Of a DNA stretch of 64,000 bases, positions 10,030 to 20,277 are shown one piece after another. Both the position numbers and the translations under genes were made by a program. The notes under the pieces were generated by a model, which was not told the DNA's origin, ran no database searches, and was given only the letters and a program-made list of their open reading frames with translations. The stretch is from an uncultured Oscillospiraceae bacterium. Lineage in GTDB: Bacteria; Bacillota; Clostridia; Oscillospirales; Oscillospiraceae. Within the stretch, counting starts at the first letter, position 1; every line of letters starts with the position of its first letter. Where the stretch lies: the NCBI GenBank assembly GCA_910579725.1, contig CAJTUD010000004.1, forward strand, positions 29,486-93,485. Reading direction: 5' to 3'.

Positions 10030-10532
10030 GAGGAAATTTTTTGTGACCCTTTTAGAATAGATATTGCTGGATATAAACTCCGTCGATTTCACTAAAGCTC
10101 CTAATAAATCCTGGCTCTGCATACCCTCGCACAAACGATATACGCAAGTTTATTAGATATTAAAAGGTACGGTAAGCTCCTCCCCTGCAAGTACTTTTTA
10201 GGGGCGTATACGTATATTTTTTGCTGCTCCAAACTCCGAAAATGAAGGCAAAAAACAGGAAATCTTTTCTTGATTTCCTGTTTTGATTTGCCTTTCTATA
10301 TGGCGGCGGTTATGCAGTTTTCAGTGCGCTGTTTACAAAAAAACCTACAAACAAAGATTCATTTTTCCATAGCATTATTTTCCTGCGGATGCTGTATATT
10401 CATGGTATCTTTTCTCCTGCGCGATTCCAACAAAGCAGAAGTTACTGCGCTCTTTTACATAAAGAAAAGTGCTTTGTCTGGCAGATAGCAATCCATAAAC
10501 ATACACCATACTTATCAATGACAGCGACAAGC
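10030..10532. other. AT-rich intergenic region, no recognised gene
   Basis: About 500 bases noticeably richer in A/T than the flanking genes. Short ORFs in it have no recognisable family and no good ribosome binding site. The only clear structure is the hairpin at 10252-10284. It could be a decayed insertion or a long untranslated tail of pgi. Confidence 0.45.
10252..10284 (-). terminator. Intrinsic terminator-like hairpin
   Basis: AAAACAGGAAATC, 7-base loop, GATTTCCTGTTTT. On the minus strand the stem runs into a T-run (TGTTTTTTG). It lies about 250 bases past the pgi stop and could end that transcript. Confidence 0.65.
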
Positions 10533-11855
10533 TTACCGTCCCAGCTTCGCCCGCAGCTCCGCGCCCTTGTCCTCGTAACCGGGCTTGTTGAGCAGGGCAA
10601 ACATGTTCTTCTTATACGCCTCCACGCCAGGCTGGTCAAAGGGATTGACACCCAGAAGATAGCCGGAAAGGCCGCAGGCGTACTCAAAGAAGTAGATCAG
10701 TTCGCCGCAGGTGTAGGCGTTGATCTCTCCCGCGTGAATGATCAGGTTTGGCACGCCGCCCTCCACGTGGGCCAGCAGAGTGCCGTCCATGGCCTGGGTT
10801 GCGATAAAGTCCATGTCTTTTCCCGCCAGGAAGTTCAGACCGTCGCCGTCGGCCTCGTCCCGGGGCACGCACAGCTGGCGGGCACTTTTGCCAAAGCGGA
10901 TGACGGTTTCCAGCATGAGCCGCTCGCCCTGCTGGATATACTGACCCATGGAGTGGAGGTCGGCGGTGAATTCCACGCTGGCGGGGAAGAGGCCCTTGTT
11001 CTCCTTGCCCTCGCTCTCACCGTAAAGCTGCTTCCACCACTCGGCAAAGAACCGGGCCCTGGGCTCATAGGCAGCCAGAATCTCCACCTTTTTGCCCTGC
11101 TTGTACAGATCGCTCCGGGCGGCGGCGTACTGCCAGGCGGGGTTAACCTCCAGACCGGGCTTGCGGCAGGTTTCCATCATGTCCGCCGCGCCGCGCATCA
11201 GCTGATCCAGATCGATCCCGGCTACGGCGATGGGCAGCAGGCCCACGGCGGTGAGCACGCTGTAGCGTCCGCCCACGTCGTCGGGCACCACGTAGGCGTC
11301 GTAACCCTCGGCGTCAGCCAGGGACTTCAGCGCCCCGCGGGCCTTGTCGGTGGTGGCGTAAATACGCTTGGCCGCCTCGGCCTTGCCATACTTTTCCTCC
11401 AGTCTGGCCTTGAAGAAGCGGAAAGCCACGGCGGGCTCAGTGGTGGTACCGGACTTGGAAATGACGTTTACGGAGAAATCATCGCCGCCAATCAGATCGA
11501 AAATCTCCTGTAAGGCATCGCCGCTCAGGCCGTTGCCAGCGAAATAAATATTGGGCGTGTTTTTCTTTTTGAGGTTGTAGTTATTGGATTCCAGCAGCTC
11601 AATTACCGCCCGGGCGCCCAGATAGCTGCCGCCAATGCCGATGACCACCAGTGCCTTGCTGTCGGACTGAATTTTTTTTGCGGCGGCCTTGATGCGGGCA
11701 TATTCATCCTTATCATAGTCCCGGGGGAGATTCACCCAGCCGACGAAGTCGTTGCCCCGGCCGGAGGCTTCCTGAAGCCAGGTATGGGCCTGAGCGAGGC
11801 CTTCGGAAAATTGTTCCACATGGGTGGAGCTGTTGGAGAGATTGATCTGAAGCAT
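10533..11855 (-). CDS. pgi: Glucose-6-phosphate isomerase
   Basis: 440 residues, typical of Firmicutes PGI. It interconverts glucose-6-phosphate and fructose-6-phosphate in the cytoplasm. Visible signatures are [14 protein letters not shown] (sugar-phosphate binding SIS fold), the [10 protein letters not shown] loop (phosphate-binding SKT/S motif) and the C-terminal [14 protein letters not shown] carrying the catalytic lysine. I chose ATG 11855 because AAGGAGG lies 8 bases upstream and it gives the usual N-terminus. The ORF can be extended 26 codons upstream, but only through the promoter. The gene has its own promoter at 11905-11933, independent of the purine operon that ends just upstream. 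Confidence 0.97.
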   Translation of the reverse strand: MLQINLSNSSTHVEQFSEGLAQAHTWLQEASGRGNDFVGWVNLPRDYDKDEYARIKAAAKKIQSDSKALVVIGIGGSYLGARAVIELLESNNYNLKKKNTPNIYFAGNGLSGDALQEIFDLIGGDDFSVNVISKSGTTTEPAVAFRFFKARLEEKYGKAEAAKRIYATTDKARGALKSLADAEGYDAYVVPDDVGGRYSVLTAVGLLPIAVAGIDLDQLMRGAADMMETCRKPGLEVNPAWQYAAARSDLYKQGKKVEILAAYEPRARFFAEWWKQLYGESEGKENKGLFPASVEFTADLHSMGQYIQQGERLMLETVIRFGKSARQLCVPRDEADGDGLNFLAGKDMDFIATQAMDGTLLAHVEGGVPNLIIHAGEINAYTCGELIYFFEYACGLSGYLLGVNPFDQPGVEAYKKNMFALLNKPGYEDKGAELRAKLGR

Positions 11856-11904
11856 GGATTGTTCCTCCTTGACAGTAAAATTTGGGGAGTGTTTCGATAC
11901 AAGC

Positions 11905-11933
11905 AGTATACCACCACCGTTTTCATAGGGCAA
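11905..11933 (-). promoter_or_regulatory. Sigma-A promoter for pgi
   Basis: On the minus strand: TTGCCC (11928-11933), 17-base spacer, TATACT (11905-11910). It lies in the 118-base gap between purL and pgi. Confidence 0.6.
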
Positions 11934-11973
11934 GAGATTTCTTGTCAGTATCAGCTTTCAGAAAAGCTCCGGC

Positions 11974-14900
11974 TTACTGGAAGTATTTCACTGCGCTGCG
12001 GAACAAACCCATATCATACCGGCCGGGGACGTTCCGGTAGAGGAAGGGACCGATACGTTCGCTGTGGCCCATCTTGCCCAGCACCCGGCCGTTGGGGGAG
12101 GCAACGCCCTCGACGGCCCACAGGGCCCCGTTGGGGTTGAAGGCTGTATCCATGGTAGGCGCGCCGGTCAGATCCACATACTGAGTGGCGATCTGGCCGT
12201 TGTCCGCCAGCTGGCGCAGGACACTCTCCGGGGCTATGAACCGCCCCTCGCCGTGGGAAGTGGGGACGCTGTAAATCTCACCGGGAGCGGTCTCCAGCAG
12301 CCAGGGGGACAGGCTGGAGCACACCCGAGTGCGAACAATGGAGGACTGGTGCCGCCCGATGGTGTTGTAGGTCAGGGTGGGACAGCTCCCGTCCGTGTCC
12401 CGAATCTCGCCAAAGGGAATCAGTCCCAGCTTCACCAGGGCCTGGAAACCGTTGCAGATACCCAGCATCAGGCCGTCCCGGTTTTGCAGCAGGTCATGGA
12501 TGGCATCCGTCAGGCGGGGGTTGCGGAGGAAGGAAACAATGAACTTGGCGGAGCCGTCCGGCTCGTCGCCGCCGGAAAAGCCTCCGGGGAGGAAGACAAT
12601 CTGGGCGTTCCGGATGGAGCGCTCCAGCTCCAGGGCAGACTGGGCCAATGCCTCGGCTGTCAGGTTACGGATTACCACCGTCTCGGCGGTCATGCCAGCG
12701 CGGAGGCAGGCCCGGAGGCTGTCGTACTCGCAGTTGGCGCCGGGGAACACGGGGATCACCGTCCGGGGACTGGCAATGCCGTGAGGCATCACTGCGGGAG
12801 CCTTGCCGGTCCAGGTAATGGGCTCCACATTGCCGGTTTCGGCGGTCCGGGTGGGGTACACATCCTCCAGAACGGACTCGTTGAGAGATAACAGCTCGTC
12901 GATTTCGGCCGAATCATGACAGATGGTAATTACCGGTTCTGCGGTAGTCATGCCAATGCGTCTGGCGCAGGGACAGTCCGTGTCCTCCGTCAGCTCGGCT
13001 GCAATGGCCGCATAGAACGGGACATACCACCACTCATTCTCCAGCCCGGCCTCGGACCGGAAGCCCACCTTGTTGCCAAAGGACATCTTCATCACTGCCT
13101 CGGCGGCACTGTCCTCGATTGCCCAGGCGGCCTTTACCTTTCCGTCCCGGGCCAGGGCGTGGAACGCCTCCCAAGCGGTCTTGATCTGCTCCGGGTCCGC
13201 TCCGGCAAAAAGATACACCGGATGCCCCGCCGCCTTGAACTCGGGGGTGATAATCTCCCCTGCCTTGACCGGCGCGATGGCAAAGGAGATCACCGTAGGC
13301 GGCACGTCCAGATCCATGAAGGAACCGGACATGGAGTCCTTCCCGCCGATGGCGGCGCAGCCGTAGTCCAACTGGGCCTCCAGTGCTCCCAAGAGGGCGG
13401 CGAAGGGCTTGCCCCAGCGCTCCGGGTCTGTGCGCAGTTTCTCAAAAAATTCCTGCAAGGTAAGGTAGGCTTTTTTGTAGTCTGCTCCCGCCGCTACGAC
13501 CTTGGTCAGGGAAGTGACCACACTGTCCATAGCCCCGGAGAAGGGATCGACGCTCATCCGCTCCGGGTCGCAACCGTAGGCCATGACGCTGGCCTGCTCC
13601 GTTTCCTGTCCCGGCAGGACAGGCAGCAGGGCGGTCATGGACTGGGTGGGGGTGCGCTGGGTTTTCCCTCCAAAGGGCATGGTCACGCTGCCCGCGCCGA
13701 TGGTACTGTCGAAGCGTTCCACCAATCCCCGCCGGGAGGCGCAGGGAAGGCCCGCCGCCAACTCCCGCAGAGAATGGAATTTAGGTGCTCCCATCGCGGT
13801 GCGGTCCTTTTCCCGGACGGACACGGAGGCGTGTTTCACCGCGCCATTGGTGTCCAGGAAGGCCCTGCTCAGATCCGCGATAGTCTCCCCGCGCCATTTC
13901 ATCACCATGCGGGGGGCTTCTGTAACCACAGCGGCCCGGTAGGCTTCCAGGTTCTCAGTTCCGGCCAGGGCGATGAATTTCTCTTCGTCCTCGGGGGCCA
14001 CCACCACCGCCATGCGCTCCTGGCTCTCGGAGATGGCAAGCTCTGTGCCGTCCAGGCCGTCGTACTTCTTTCGCACCGCGTCCAGATCGATCTCCAGGCC
14101 GTCCGCCAGTTCGCCGATGGCCACCGACACGCCGCCTGCACCGAAATCATTGCAGCGCTTGATCATCCGCGTCACGCCGGGGTTTCTGAACAGCCGCTGG
14201 AGTTTTCGCTCCTCAGGGGCGTTGCCCTTCTGGACCTCGCTGGCCATAGTGGTGAGAGATTTCAGATTGTGGCTCTTGGAGGAGCCGGTGGCTCCTCCGA
14301 TACCGTCCCGGCCGGTGCGGCCCCCCAGAAGAATCACCACGTCGCCGGGGGCAGGACGCTCCCGGCGGACGTTGGATGCCGGAGCCGCGGCCACTACCGC
14401 GCCGCACTCCAGATGCTTGGCAATGTAGCCGGGGTGGTAGAGCTCCGCTACGTGGCCGGTGGCAAGGCCAATCTGGTTGCCGTAGGAGGAGTAGCCCGCC
14501 GCCGCTGTCTGAGCAATTTTCCGCTGAGGCAGCTTGCCCGGGAGCGTGTCCGCGAAGCTGGCTCTCGGGTCGCCGCAGCCGGTGACGCGCATAGCCTGGT
14601 GGACGTAGGCCCGCCCGGACAGGGGGTCCCGGATGCATCCGCCGATGCAGGTGGCCGCACCGCCGAAGGGCTCGATCTCCGTGGGGTGATTATGGGTCTC
14701 ATTTTTAAACATCAGCAGCCAGTCCTGTGTTTCTCCGTCCACCACAGCGGGGACATGGATGGAGCAGGCGTTGATCTCCTCACTCTCGTCCAGCTCGGGA
14801 AGCAGGCCCCGCTTTTTCAGCGTCTTGGCTCCGATGGTGGCGATGTCCATCAGGGTCTGAGGCCGCTTGGCGGCCTTCTCCTCGCCGTACACCTCCACGC

Positions 14901-15684
14901 GGGCCGCCAGATAGCGTTGGTACGCCTCCTTCACGCTGGTATCGTATTTCCCGTCCGGAGCCTCGATCTGAATATTTTCCAGGTGGGTGGAGAAGGTGGT
15001 GTGGCGGCAGTGGTCGGACCAGTAGGTGTCCACCACCCGGACCTCGGTGATGGTGGGGTTCCGATGTTCGGTATCCCGGAAGTAGGTCTGTAAAAATTTC
15101 AGGTCGTCCAGGTCCATGGCCAGCCCCAGCCTGTCCAGCAGGGCGGCGAGGCCGTCTCCGTCCAGTCCGGTGAAGCCCTCCAGCGTCTCCACCATAGGCG
15201 GCGCGTCATGGGTGCGGACCAGGGTCTCGGGCTTGTCCATGGACGCTTCCCGGCTCTCCACGGGGTTAATGAGATAGCTCTTGATCTTCTCCATATCCGC
15301 CCCGGTCAGCCGTCCCTCCAGCAGATACACCTTGGCGTGGCGGACCAGGGGGCGCTCCACCCCGGCCATGAGCTGCACGCACTGGGCGCAGGAATCAGCA
15401 CGCTGGTCAAACTGCCCCGGCAGGGCCTCCACTGCCAGCAGGCTGTGGCAGGTCCGGGGCTCTGGGAAAGTCTCGTCCCAGATCACGTCCACCTGGGGCT
15501 CGGAGAACACGATATGTCTGGCCTTCTCATAGACGTCGGGGCTGACGCCCTCCACATCGTAGCGGTTCAGGATGCGGACGCCCTCCAGATTCTCAATGCC
15601 CAGAAAGCCCCGCAGGTCGCCCAGCAGGTTCCCCGCCTCCGGGGACAGGCCGGGCCGTTTTTCCACAAAAATGCGGTATACCAT
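11974..15684 (-). CDS. purL: Phosphoribosylformylglycinamidine synthase, single-chain form
   Basis: 1236 residues. Converts FGAR to FGAM with glutamine and ATP, step 4 of purine synthesis. A single polypeptide combines a PurS-like N-terminal part (residues about 1-170), the duplicated AIRS-type synthetase core (with TYWSDHCRHTTF, NHPTEIEPFGGAAT and GGRTGRDGIGGATGSS) and a C-terminal class I glutaminase. The glutaminase nucleophile is the Cys in FPGANCEYDS, and GICNGFQ is a second motif. This long form (also in Proteobacteria and eukaryotes) differs from the purS-purQ-purL split set of bacilli. I chose ATG 15684 because GGAGGAAG precedes it and the fold starts at VYRIFVEKR. It is the last gene of the purine operon. 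Confidence 0.96.
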   Translation of the reverse strand: MVYRIFVEKRPGLSPEAGNLLGDLRGFLGIENLEGVRILNRYDVEGVSPDVYEKARHIVFSEPQVDVIWDETFPEPRTCHSLLAVEALPGQFDQRADSCAQCVQLMAGVERPLVRHAKVYLLEGRLTGADMEKIKSYLINPVESREASMDKPETLVRTHDAPPMVETLEGFTGLDGDGLAALLDRLGLAMDLDDLKFLQTYFRDTEHRNPTITEVRVVDTYWSDHCRHTTFSTHLENIQIEAPDGKYDTSVKEAYQRYLAARVEVYGEEKAAKRPQTLMDIATIGAKTLKKRGLLPELDESEEINACSIHVPAVVDGETQDWLLMFKNETHNHPTEIEPFGGAATCIGGCIRDPLSGRAYVHQAMRVTGCGDPRASFADTLPGKLPQRKIAQTAAAGYSSYGNQIGLATGHVAELYHPGYIAKHLECGAVVAAAPASNVRRERPAPGDVVILLGGRTGRDGIGGATGSSKSHNLKSLTTMASEVQKGNAPEERKLQRLFRNPGVTRMIKRCNDFGAGGVSVAIGELADGLEIDLDAVRKKYDGLDGTELAISESQERMAVVVAPEDEEKFIALAGTENLEAYRAAVVTEAPRMVMKWRGETIADLSRAFLDTNGAVKHASVSVREKDRTAMGAPKFHSLRELAAGLPCASRRGLVERFDSTIGAGSVTMPFGGKTQRTPTQSMTALLPVLPGQETEQASVMAYGCDPERMSVDPFSGAMDSVVTSLTKVVAAGADYKKAYLTLQEFFEKLRTDPERWGKPFAALLGALEAQLDYGCAAIGGKDSMSGSFMDLDVPPTVISFAIAPVKAGEIITPEFKAAGHPVYLFAGADPEQIKTAWEAFHALARDGKVKAAWAIEDSAAEAVMKMSFGNKVGFRSEAGLENEWWYVPFYAAIAAELTEDTDCPCARRIGMTTAEPVITICHDSAEIDELLSLNESVLEDVYPTRTAETGNVEPITWTGKAPAVMPHGIASPRTVIPVFPGANCEYDSLRACLRAGMTAETVVIRNLTAEALAQSALELERSIRNAQIVFLPGGFSGGDEPDGSAKFIVSFLRNPRLTDAIHDLLQNRDGLMLGICNGFQALVKLGLIPFGEIRDTDGSCPTLTYNTIGRHQSSIVRTRVCSSLSPWLLETAPGEIYSVPTSHGEGRFIAPESVLRQLADNGQIATQYVDLTGAPTMDTAFNPNGALWAVEGVASPNGRVLGKMGHSERIGPFLYRNVPGRYDMGLFRSAVKYFQ

Positions 15685-15925
15685 TTTCTTCACTCTTCCT
15701 CCATGATCTCTCCGTGAATGCTCGCTCTGCCTCCGTTGGGGCACTTTGCATCAAATCGCTTTGCGCGGACACCGCCATAACCCAGCCCGGCCCCGTTCAG
15801 CAGAGCGCAGGCCTGCGGGTAAATGCTGTTCCATAATTTGTGGCACAGCGGAGGGCACAGGTTTTTAACAAGAAATTGCCGTTCGCTGCAAAAGCAGCGG
15901 CACCGGCTGTCCGTAATAGTAAGTC

Positions 15926-17203
15926 TCACCCTTCGCATTTCAAAGCCTTCAGCGCCCGGCGGCCGATGTCCCGGCGGCAATAAGCGTTATCAAAGTGAAT
16001 CCGGTCCGCCAGGGCATACGCCTTCTCAACGGCGGCAGGCAGATTCCCGGCCACCGCCGCAGCGCCCAGAACGCGGCCTCCGCTGGTCAGCAGTTTCCCG
16101 TCACTTTGTGTCGCTCCGGCAATGTAGATGCGCTCATCCGCCTCTGTTGCAGGCAGGGTAATGGGGAATCCCTTTTCATATTTCTCCGGGTAGCCTTTGG
16201 ACGCGAGAATGACGCAGCAGGCGGATTTTTCGCTGAATTTCACTTCCGTGTCCGCCAGACTTCCCCTGGATACCGCCAGCATGATCTCCAGCAGGCTGCT
16301 CTCCAACAGAGGCAGCACCACCTGGGTCTCCGGGTCGCCGAAGCGGCAGTTGTACTCGATCACCTTGGGCCCCTGCGGCGTCAGCATCAGGCCGAAATAC
16401 AGGCAGCCCTTGAAGGGACGGCCTTCCGCCTTCATGGCCCGGATGGTGGGCAGGAAGATTTTCTCCATGCACTCCCCGGCCAGCGCGGGGGTGTAGTAAG
16501 GATTGGGGGCGATAGTGCCCATACCGCCGGTGTTCAGGCCTTGGTCTCCGTCCAGAGCCCGCTTGTGGTCCATGGAGGACGCCATGGGAATCACCGTCTC
16601 CCCGTCGGTGAAAGACAGAACGGATACCTCCGGACCAGTCAGAAATTCCTCAACGACCACCGTGGTTCCGCTGTCACCGAAGACACGGTCCTCCATCATG
16701 GAACGCACAGCCTTCTGCGCCGCCTCACGGGTTTCGCAGATCAGCACCCCCTTGCCCAGGGCCAGTCCGTCGGCCTTGACCACTACGGGCATGGGGCAGG
16801 ATTCCACATAGGCCAGTGCCTTGTCCAGAGCGTTGAAGGTTTCGTAAGAGGCGGTGGGGATGCCGTACTTTTTCATCAGATCCTTGGAGAACGCCTTGCT
16901 GCTCTCAATGACAGCAGCGCTCTTCTGAGGGCCGAAGCAGGCGAAGCCTTCCGCCTCCAGCGCATCCACCATCCCCAAAGCGAGGGGATCGTCAGGGGCC
17001 ACCACCACAAAATCCACATCGTACCGCTTCGCTGCGGCAATTGCGGCGGAAATGTCCGTGGCGGAGCCCTCCAGGCAAACAGCGTCGGCGGCGATGCCGC
17101 CGTTGCCGGGCAGGGCATAGATTTTTTCTGCTCGCTCATCCTCTTTTAATTTTTTTATGATCGCGTGCTCGCGGCCACCGCCGCCAACCACAAGAATTTT
17201 CAT
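15926..17203 (-). CDS. purD: Phosphoribosylamine-glycine ligase (GAR synthetase)
   Basis: 425 residues, the normal length. Joins glycine to phosphoribosylamine using ATP, step 2 of IMP synthesis. The N-terminal MKILVVGGGGREHAI and the ATP-grasp segments VVKADGLALGKGV and GDPETQVVLP are family signatures. ATG 17203 follows AAGGAG. The gene sits fourth-from-last in a co-directional purine operon, separated from the AICAR transformylase by an unusually long 416-base spacer and from purL by 241 bases without a gene. Confidence 0.97.
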   Translation of the reverse strand: MKILVVGGGGREHAIIKKLKEDERAEKIYALPGNGGIAADAVCLEGSATDISAAIAAAKRYDVDFVVVAPDDPLALGMVDALEAEGFACFGPQKSAAVIESSKAFSKDLMKKYGIPTASYETFNALDKALAYVESCPMPVVVKADGLALGKGVLICETREAAQKAVRSMMEDRVFGDSGTTVVVEEFLTGPEVSVLSFTDGETVIPMASSMDHKRALDGDQGLNTGGMGTIAPNPYYTPALAGECMEKIFLPTIRAMKAEGRPFKGCLYFGLMLTPQGPKVIEYNCRFGDPETQVVLPLLESSLLEIMLAVSRGSLADTEVKFSEKSACCVILASKGYPEKYEKGFPITLPATEADERIYIAGATQSDGKLLTSGGRVLGAAAVAGNLPAAVEKAYALADRIHFDNAYCRRDIGRRALKALKCEG

Positions 17204-17619
17204 TTCCGTATCTCCTTCTTGCCGCCCCTGCGGGGCGGCCCTTCTGCCCGTCTCACCATAGATTTTCCTCTTCTTTTCCCTTGTGGGAAAAGAAACAAAA
17301 GCCCCCTCAAGGGACGTTCCCTCCCTTGAGAATCCTTCTCATTACGAGGGAAATCATTTTTTACGCTTCTACGTACCCTGGTCGTTCTGTTTGGATGCTT
17401 TCGTTGGTGCGCCGGATTTCTGCGTCTAACCACGAACATGCTGCGGTGTCCGTGAGACTTTTAAATCGCAGGTTTAAGCACGTTTTTGCCTGCTTTTGCC
17501 GCAGGGCAAAAGCAGGCGCAGGGCCTGGGGGCGCACAGCCCCCGGGCCGATTCAGGAAGAACGTCCCCTTGCCGCGCAAAACGCGGCAGAGAAATCTCCA
17601 GGTTATTAATAAGAACCCA
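17204..17619. other. Long spacer inside the purine operon with several hairpins
   Basis: 416 bases with no convincing gene. It holds a cluster of strong inverted repeats near 17488-17585: GCCTGCTTTTGCC-GCAG-GGCAAAAGCAGGC, GGGGGC-GCACA-GCCCCC and TGCCGCG-CAAAA-CGCGGCA. A C-rich and a T-rich stretch lies close to purD. Part of it (17470-17549) resembles segments in two other spacers of the same operon. Short ORFs here look like translated repeat sequence. Confidence 0.55.
17470..17549 (+). repeat. Degenerate intergenic repeat, copy in the purD spacer
   Basis: Contains GTTTAAGCACGTTTTTGCC, TGCTTTTGCC, then a GC-rich hairpin ending GCCCCCGGGCC. It matches in order, though not exactly, the minus-strand elements at 22684-22758 and 25198-25271. 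It has the opposite orientation relative to the operon. Confidence 0.45.
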
Positions 17620-18804
17620 TTAATGGTGAAACAGCCGCATCCCTGTAAACGCCATGACCATATCATAGTCGTTGCATTTTGCAATAACCAGATCATCCCG
17701 GATGGATCCGCCGGGTTCGGCAATATACCGCACACCGGAGCGGCGGGCCCGCTCAATGTTGTCCGGGAAGGGGAAGAACGCGTCGCTGCCCAGGGCGACG
17801 CCCTTCCGGCTGTCCAACCATGCGCGAACCTCCTGAATGGTCAGGCAGGAAGGCTGAACCGTGAAATATTTCTGCCAGTTTCCGGCGGCGCAGACATCCT
17901 CCTCGTTGCCGTTGATATAGCTGTCGATGACGTTGTCCCGCTCGGGACGGCCCAGGGAGGGGAGAAACGGCAGGCCCAGCACCTTGGGATGCTGGCGCAG
18001 ATGCCAGGTATCCGCCTTGGCGCCCGCCAGCCGGGTGCAGTGAATCCGGCTCTGCTGGCCTGCGCCCACACCGATGGCCTGCCCGTCCAGCGCGTAGCAA
18101 ACGGAGTTGGACTGGGTATATTTGAGCGTGATCAGGGCTACGATCAGATCCCGCCGGGCCTCCTCCGGCATATCGGTATTGACGGTGACAATATTTTCCA
18201 GCAGATGCGTTCCGATTTTAAATTCATTGCGGCCCTGCTGGAAGGTTACGCCGAACACGTCCTTGGTCTCCTGGGGCGCGGGGACGTAATCGGGGTCGAT
18301 CCGGACGATGTTATAATTGCCCTTCCGCTTGGTCTTCAGGATCTCCAGGGCCTCGCTGGTGTAGCCGGGGGCAATGACGCCGTCGGAGACCTCCCGCTGG
18401 ATCAGCCGGGCGGTGGCGGCGTCGCACACATCACTCAAAGCCGCCCAATCCCCGAAGGAACACAGCCGGTCGGTGCCCCGGGCCCTTGCGTAGGCGCAGG
18501 CCAGAGGGCTTCCGTCCACCTCGGGCACATCGTCCACAAAGCATGCCTGCTTGAGGGCGCGGCTCATGGGAAGGCCCACGGCGGCAGAGGTAGGGGAAAC
18601 ATGCTTGAAGGAGGTGGCGGCTGGCAGCCCCGTGGCCTCCTTCAGCTCCTTCACCAGCTGCCACGCGTTCAGGGCGTCCAGAAAGTTGATATAGCCGGGT
18701 TTTCCGTTGAGGACCTCCAGGGGAAGATCACCGCCGTCCCGCATAAAAATCCGGGAGGGCTTCTGGTTGGGGTTGCAGCCGTATTTCAGTTCTAATTCGT
18801 TCAT
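17620..18804 (-). CDS. purH: Stand-alone AICAR transformylase (PurH C-terminal domain only)
   Basis: 394 residues. Transfers a formyl group from 10-formyl-THF to AICAR, giving FAICAR (step 9). The start MNELELKYGCNPNQKPSRIF matches the beginning of the AICARFT half of bifunctional PurH (LRYGxNPHQ). The conserved STSFKHVSPTSAAVG-type segment appears here as TSFKHVSPTSAAVGLP, and SDAFFPFPDNIERA is near the end. The IMP cyclohydrolase (MGS-like) half of normal PurH, about 200 residues, is absent, and a separate PurO-type cyclohydrolase is encoded in the same operon at 20278. The gene is 24 bases downstream of purB and has a normal ribosome binding site. Confidence 0.95.
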   Translation of the reverse strand: MNELELKYGCNPNQKPSRIFMRDGGDLPLEVLNGKPGYINFLDALNAWQLVKELKEATGLPAATSFKHVSPTSAAVGLPMSRALKQACFVDDVPEVDGSPLACAYARARGTDRLCSFGDWAALSDVCDAATARLIQREVSDGVIAPGYTSEALEILKTKRKGNYNIVRIDPDYVPAPQETKDVFGVTFQQGRNEFKIGTHLLENIVTVNTDMPEEARRDLIVALITLKYTQSNSVCYALDGQAIGVGAGQQSRIHCTRLAGAKADTWHLRQHPKVLGLPFLPSLGRPERDNVIDSYINGNEEDVCAAGNWQKYFTVQPSCLTIQEVRAWLDSRKGVALGSDAFFPFPDNIERARRSGVRYIAEPGGSIRDDLVIAKCNDYDMVMAFTGMRLFHH

Positions 18805-18828
18805 GGCGGTACTCCTTTGGCCTTGGGC

Positions 18829-20265
18829 CTATACGTTCAATTCTGCTTGAATGGACTCATCGGGATATCGCGCCAGCAGCGGGGCGATTTCGTCCCGCAG
18901 AAACTCCGTCACCTGACTGGGGGCCCGGCCTACATACTTCTCCGGGGCCATCTGGGCATCAATCTCTTCCCGGGTCAGGGGGAAGAGCGGGTCCGCCACC
19001 ACGCGGTCAATGAGATCATTGCTCCCACCCTCCAGCTTGACCCGCCGGGCGGCGGCATGGGAATGCTCCCGCAGCGCCTCGTGGAGCTCCTGACGGTTGC
19101 CGCCCCGCTTCACGGCCTCCATCATGATGTTCTCCGTCGACATAAAGGGCAGCTTTTCCATCACTCTCCGGCGGACTACCCGGTCATAGACCACAAGGCC
19201 CGCGGTGACGTTGATATAGATCTCCAGGATGGCGTCCACCGCCAGAAACGCCTCCGCCACGGCAATGCGTTTGTTGGCGCTGTCGTCCAACGTCCGCTCA
19301 AACCACTGGGTGGCGGCGGTCATGGCCGGATTCACTCCGTCCTGAATGACATACCGGGCCAAAGCGCAGATGCGCTCGCTGCGCATGGGATTGCGCTTGT
19401 AGGGCATGGCGGAAGACCCGATCTGGTTTTTCTCAAAGGGCTCCTCCATTTCCTCGAAGGACTGGAGAATCCGCAGGTCATTGGCAAATTTGCAGGCGGA
19501 CTGGGCCACGCCGGAGAGAGCGGCGAGCATATAGGCGTCCGTCTTCCGGGAATAAGTCTGGCCGGAGACGGCCACGCACTTCTCAAAGCCCATCTGTTCC
19601 GCCACCAGCTTTTCCAGCTCCTTGACCTTCTCCTCGTCTCCCTCGAAGAGCTCCATGAAGCTGGCCTGGGTGCCGGTGGTGCCCTTGGCCCCCCGGAGAC
19701 GCAGCTGGTCTGTCTGGAATTCCAGGTTTTCCATGTCCATCACCAGCTCGTTCATCCACAGGGTTGCCCGCTTGCCCACGGTGGTCAGCTGGGCGGGCTG
19801 GAGGTGGGTATAGGCGAGACAGGGCAGATTTTTATACTGCTCCGCAAAGGCGGCAAGATTCCGCAGCACCTGAGCGCATTTGCGCAGTACCAGTTTGGCC
19901 GCGTCCCGGAGGATCAGAATGTCTGTATTATCTCCCACATAGCAGCTTGTGGCCCCCAGGTGGATAATGGCCTCCGCATCAGGGCACTGCTGTCCGTAGG
20001 CGTAGACGTGGCTCATGACGTCGTGGCGAACCAGCTTCTCGCGGGCCTCGGCCACGTCGTAGTTCACATCCTCGGAATGGGCCTCCAGCTGGTCGATCTG
20101 CTCCTGAGTTACATTCAGCCCCAACTGGCGCTCGGCCTTCGCTAAGGCAATCCACAGCTTCCGCCAGGTGCGGAATTTATTGTTGTCGGAGAAAAGATAC
20201 TGCATCTCCTTGCTGGCATACCGGGTAGACAGCGGGGAGGTGTAGCCGTCGCGGTTTCGTTCCAT
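18829..20265 (-). CDS. purB: Adenylosuccinate lyase
   Basis: 478 residues. Cleaves SAICAR to AICAR plus fumarate (step 8) and adenylosuccinate to AMP plus fumarate. It belongs to the fumarase/aspartase superfamily. The signature loop appears as GSSAMPYKRNPMRSE near residue 295, together with HLGATSCYVGDN and TCLAYTHLQPAQ-type segments (CLAYTHLQPAQLTTVG). Length and N-terminus fit the Bacteroides/Clostridia long-form enzymes. ATG 20265 follows AAAGGAGG. It lies 12 bases after the IMP cyclohydrolase gene, so the two are co-transcribed. Confidence 0.97.
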   Translation of the reverse strand: MERNRDGYTSPLSTRYASKEMQYLFSDNNKFRTWRKLWIALAKAERQLGLNVTQEQIDQLEAHSEDVNYDVAEAREKLVRHDVMSHVYAYGQQCPDAEAIIHLGATSCYVGDNTDILILRDAAKLVLRKCAQVLRNLAAFAEQYKNLPCLAYTHLQPAQLTTVGKRATLWMNELVMDMENLEFQTDQLRLRGAKGTTGTQASFMELFEGDEEKVKELEKLVAEQMGFEKCVAVSGQTYSRKTDAYMLAALSGVAQSACKFANDLRILQSFEEMEEPFEKNQIGSSAMPYKRNPMRSERICALARYVIQDGVNPAMTAATQWFERTLDDSANKRIAVAEAFLAVDAILEIYINVTAGLVVYDRVVRRRVMEKLPFMSTENIMMEAVKRGGNRQELHEALREHSHAAARRVKLEGGSNDLIDRVVADPLFPLTREEIDAQMAPEKYVGRAPSQVTEFLRDEIAPLLARYPDESIQAELNV

Positions 20266-20277
20266 GGCGCGCCTCCT

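Noticed and set aside
10270..10488. 72-codon ORF in the AT-rich region after pgi
   Set aside because: Starts inside a terminator hairpin, no ribosome binding site and no recognisable sequence features.
15690..15980. Minus-strand ORF in the purD-purL spacer
   Set aside because: It overlaps the end of purD in another frame, has no recognisable domain and no ribosome binding site. I treat it as chance open frame.
17488..17517. Hairpin GCCTGCTTTTGCC/GGCAAAAGCAGGC considered as an operon terminator
   Set aside because: No T-run follows on the operon strand, and the pathway genes purD and purL continue downstream on the same strand.
17200..17756. ORFs in the AICARFT-purD spacer
   Set aside because: Arg/Pro-rich translations of hairpin and repeat DNA, without ribosome binding sites or family resemblance.
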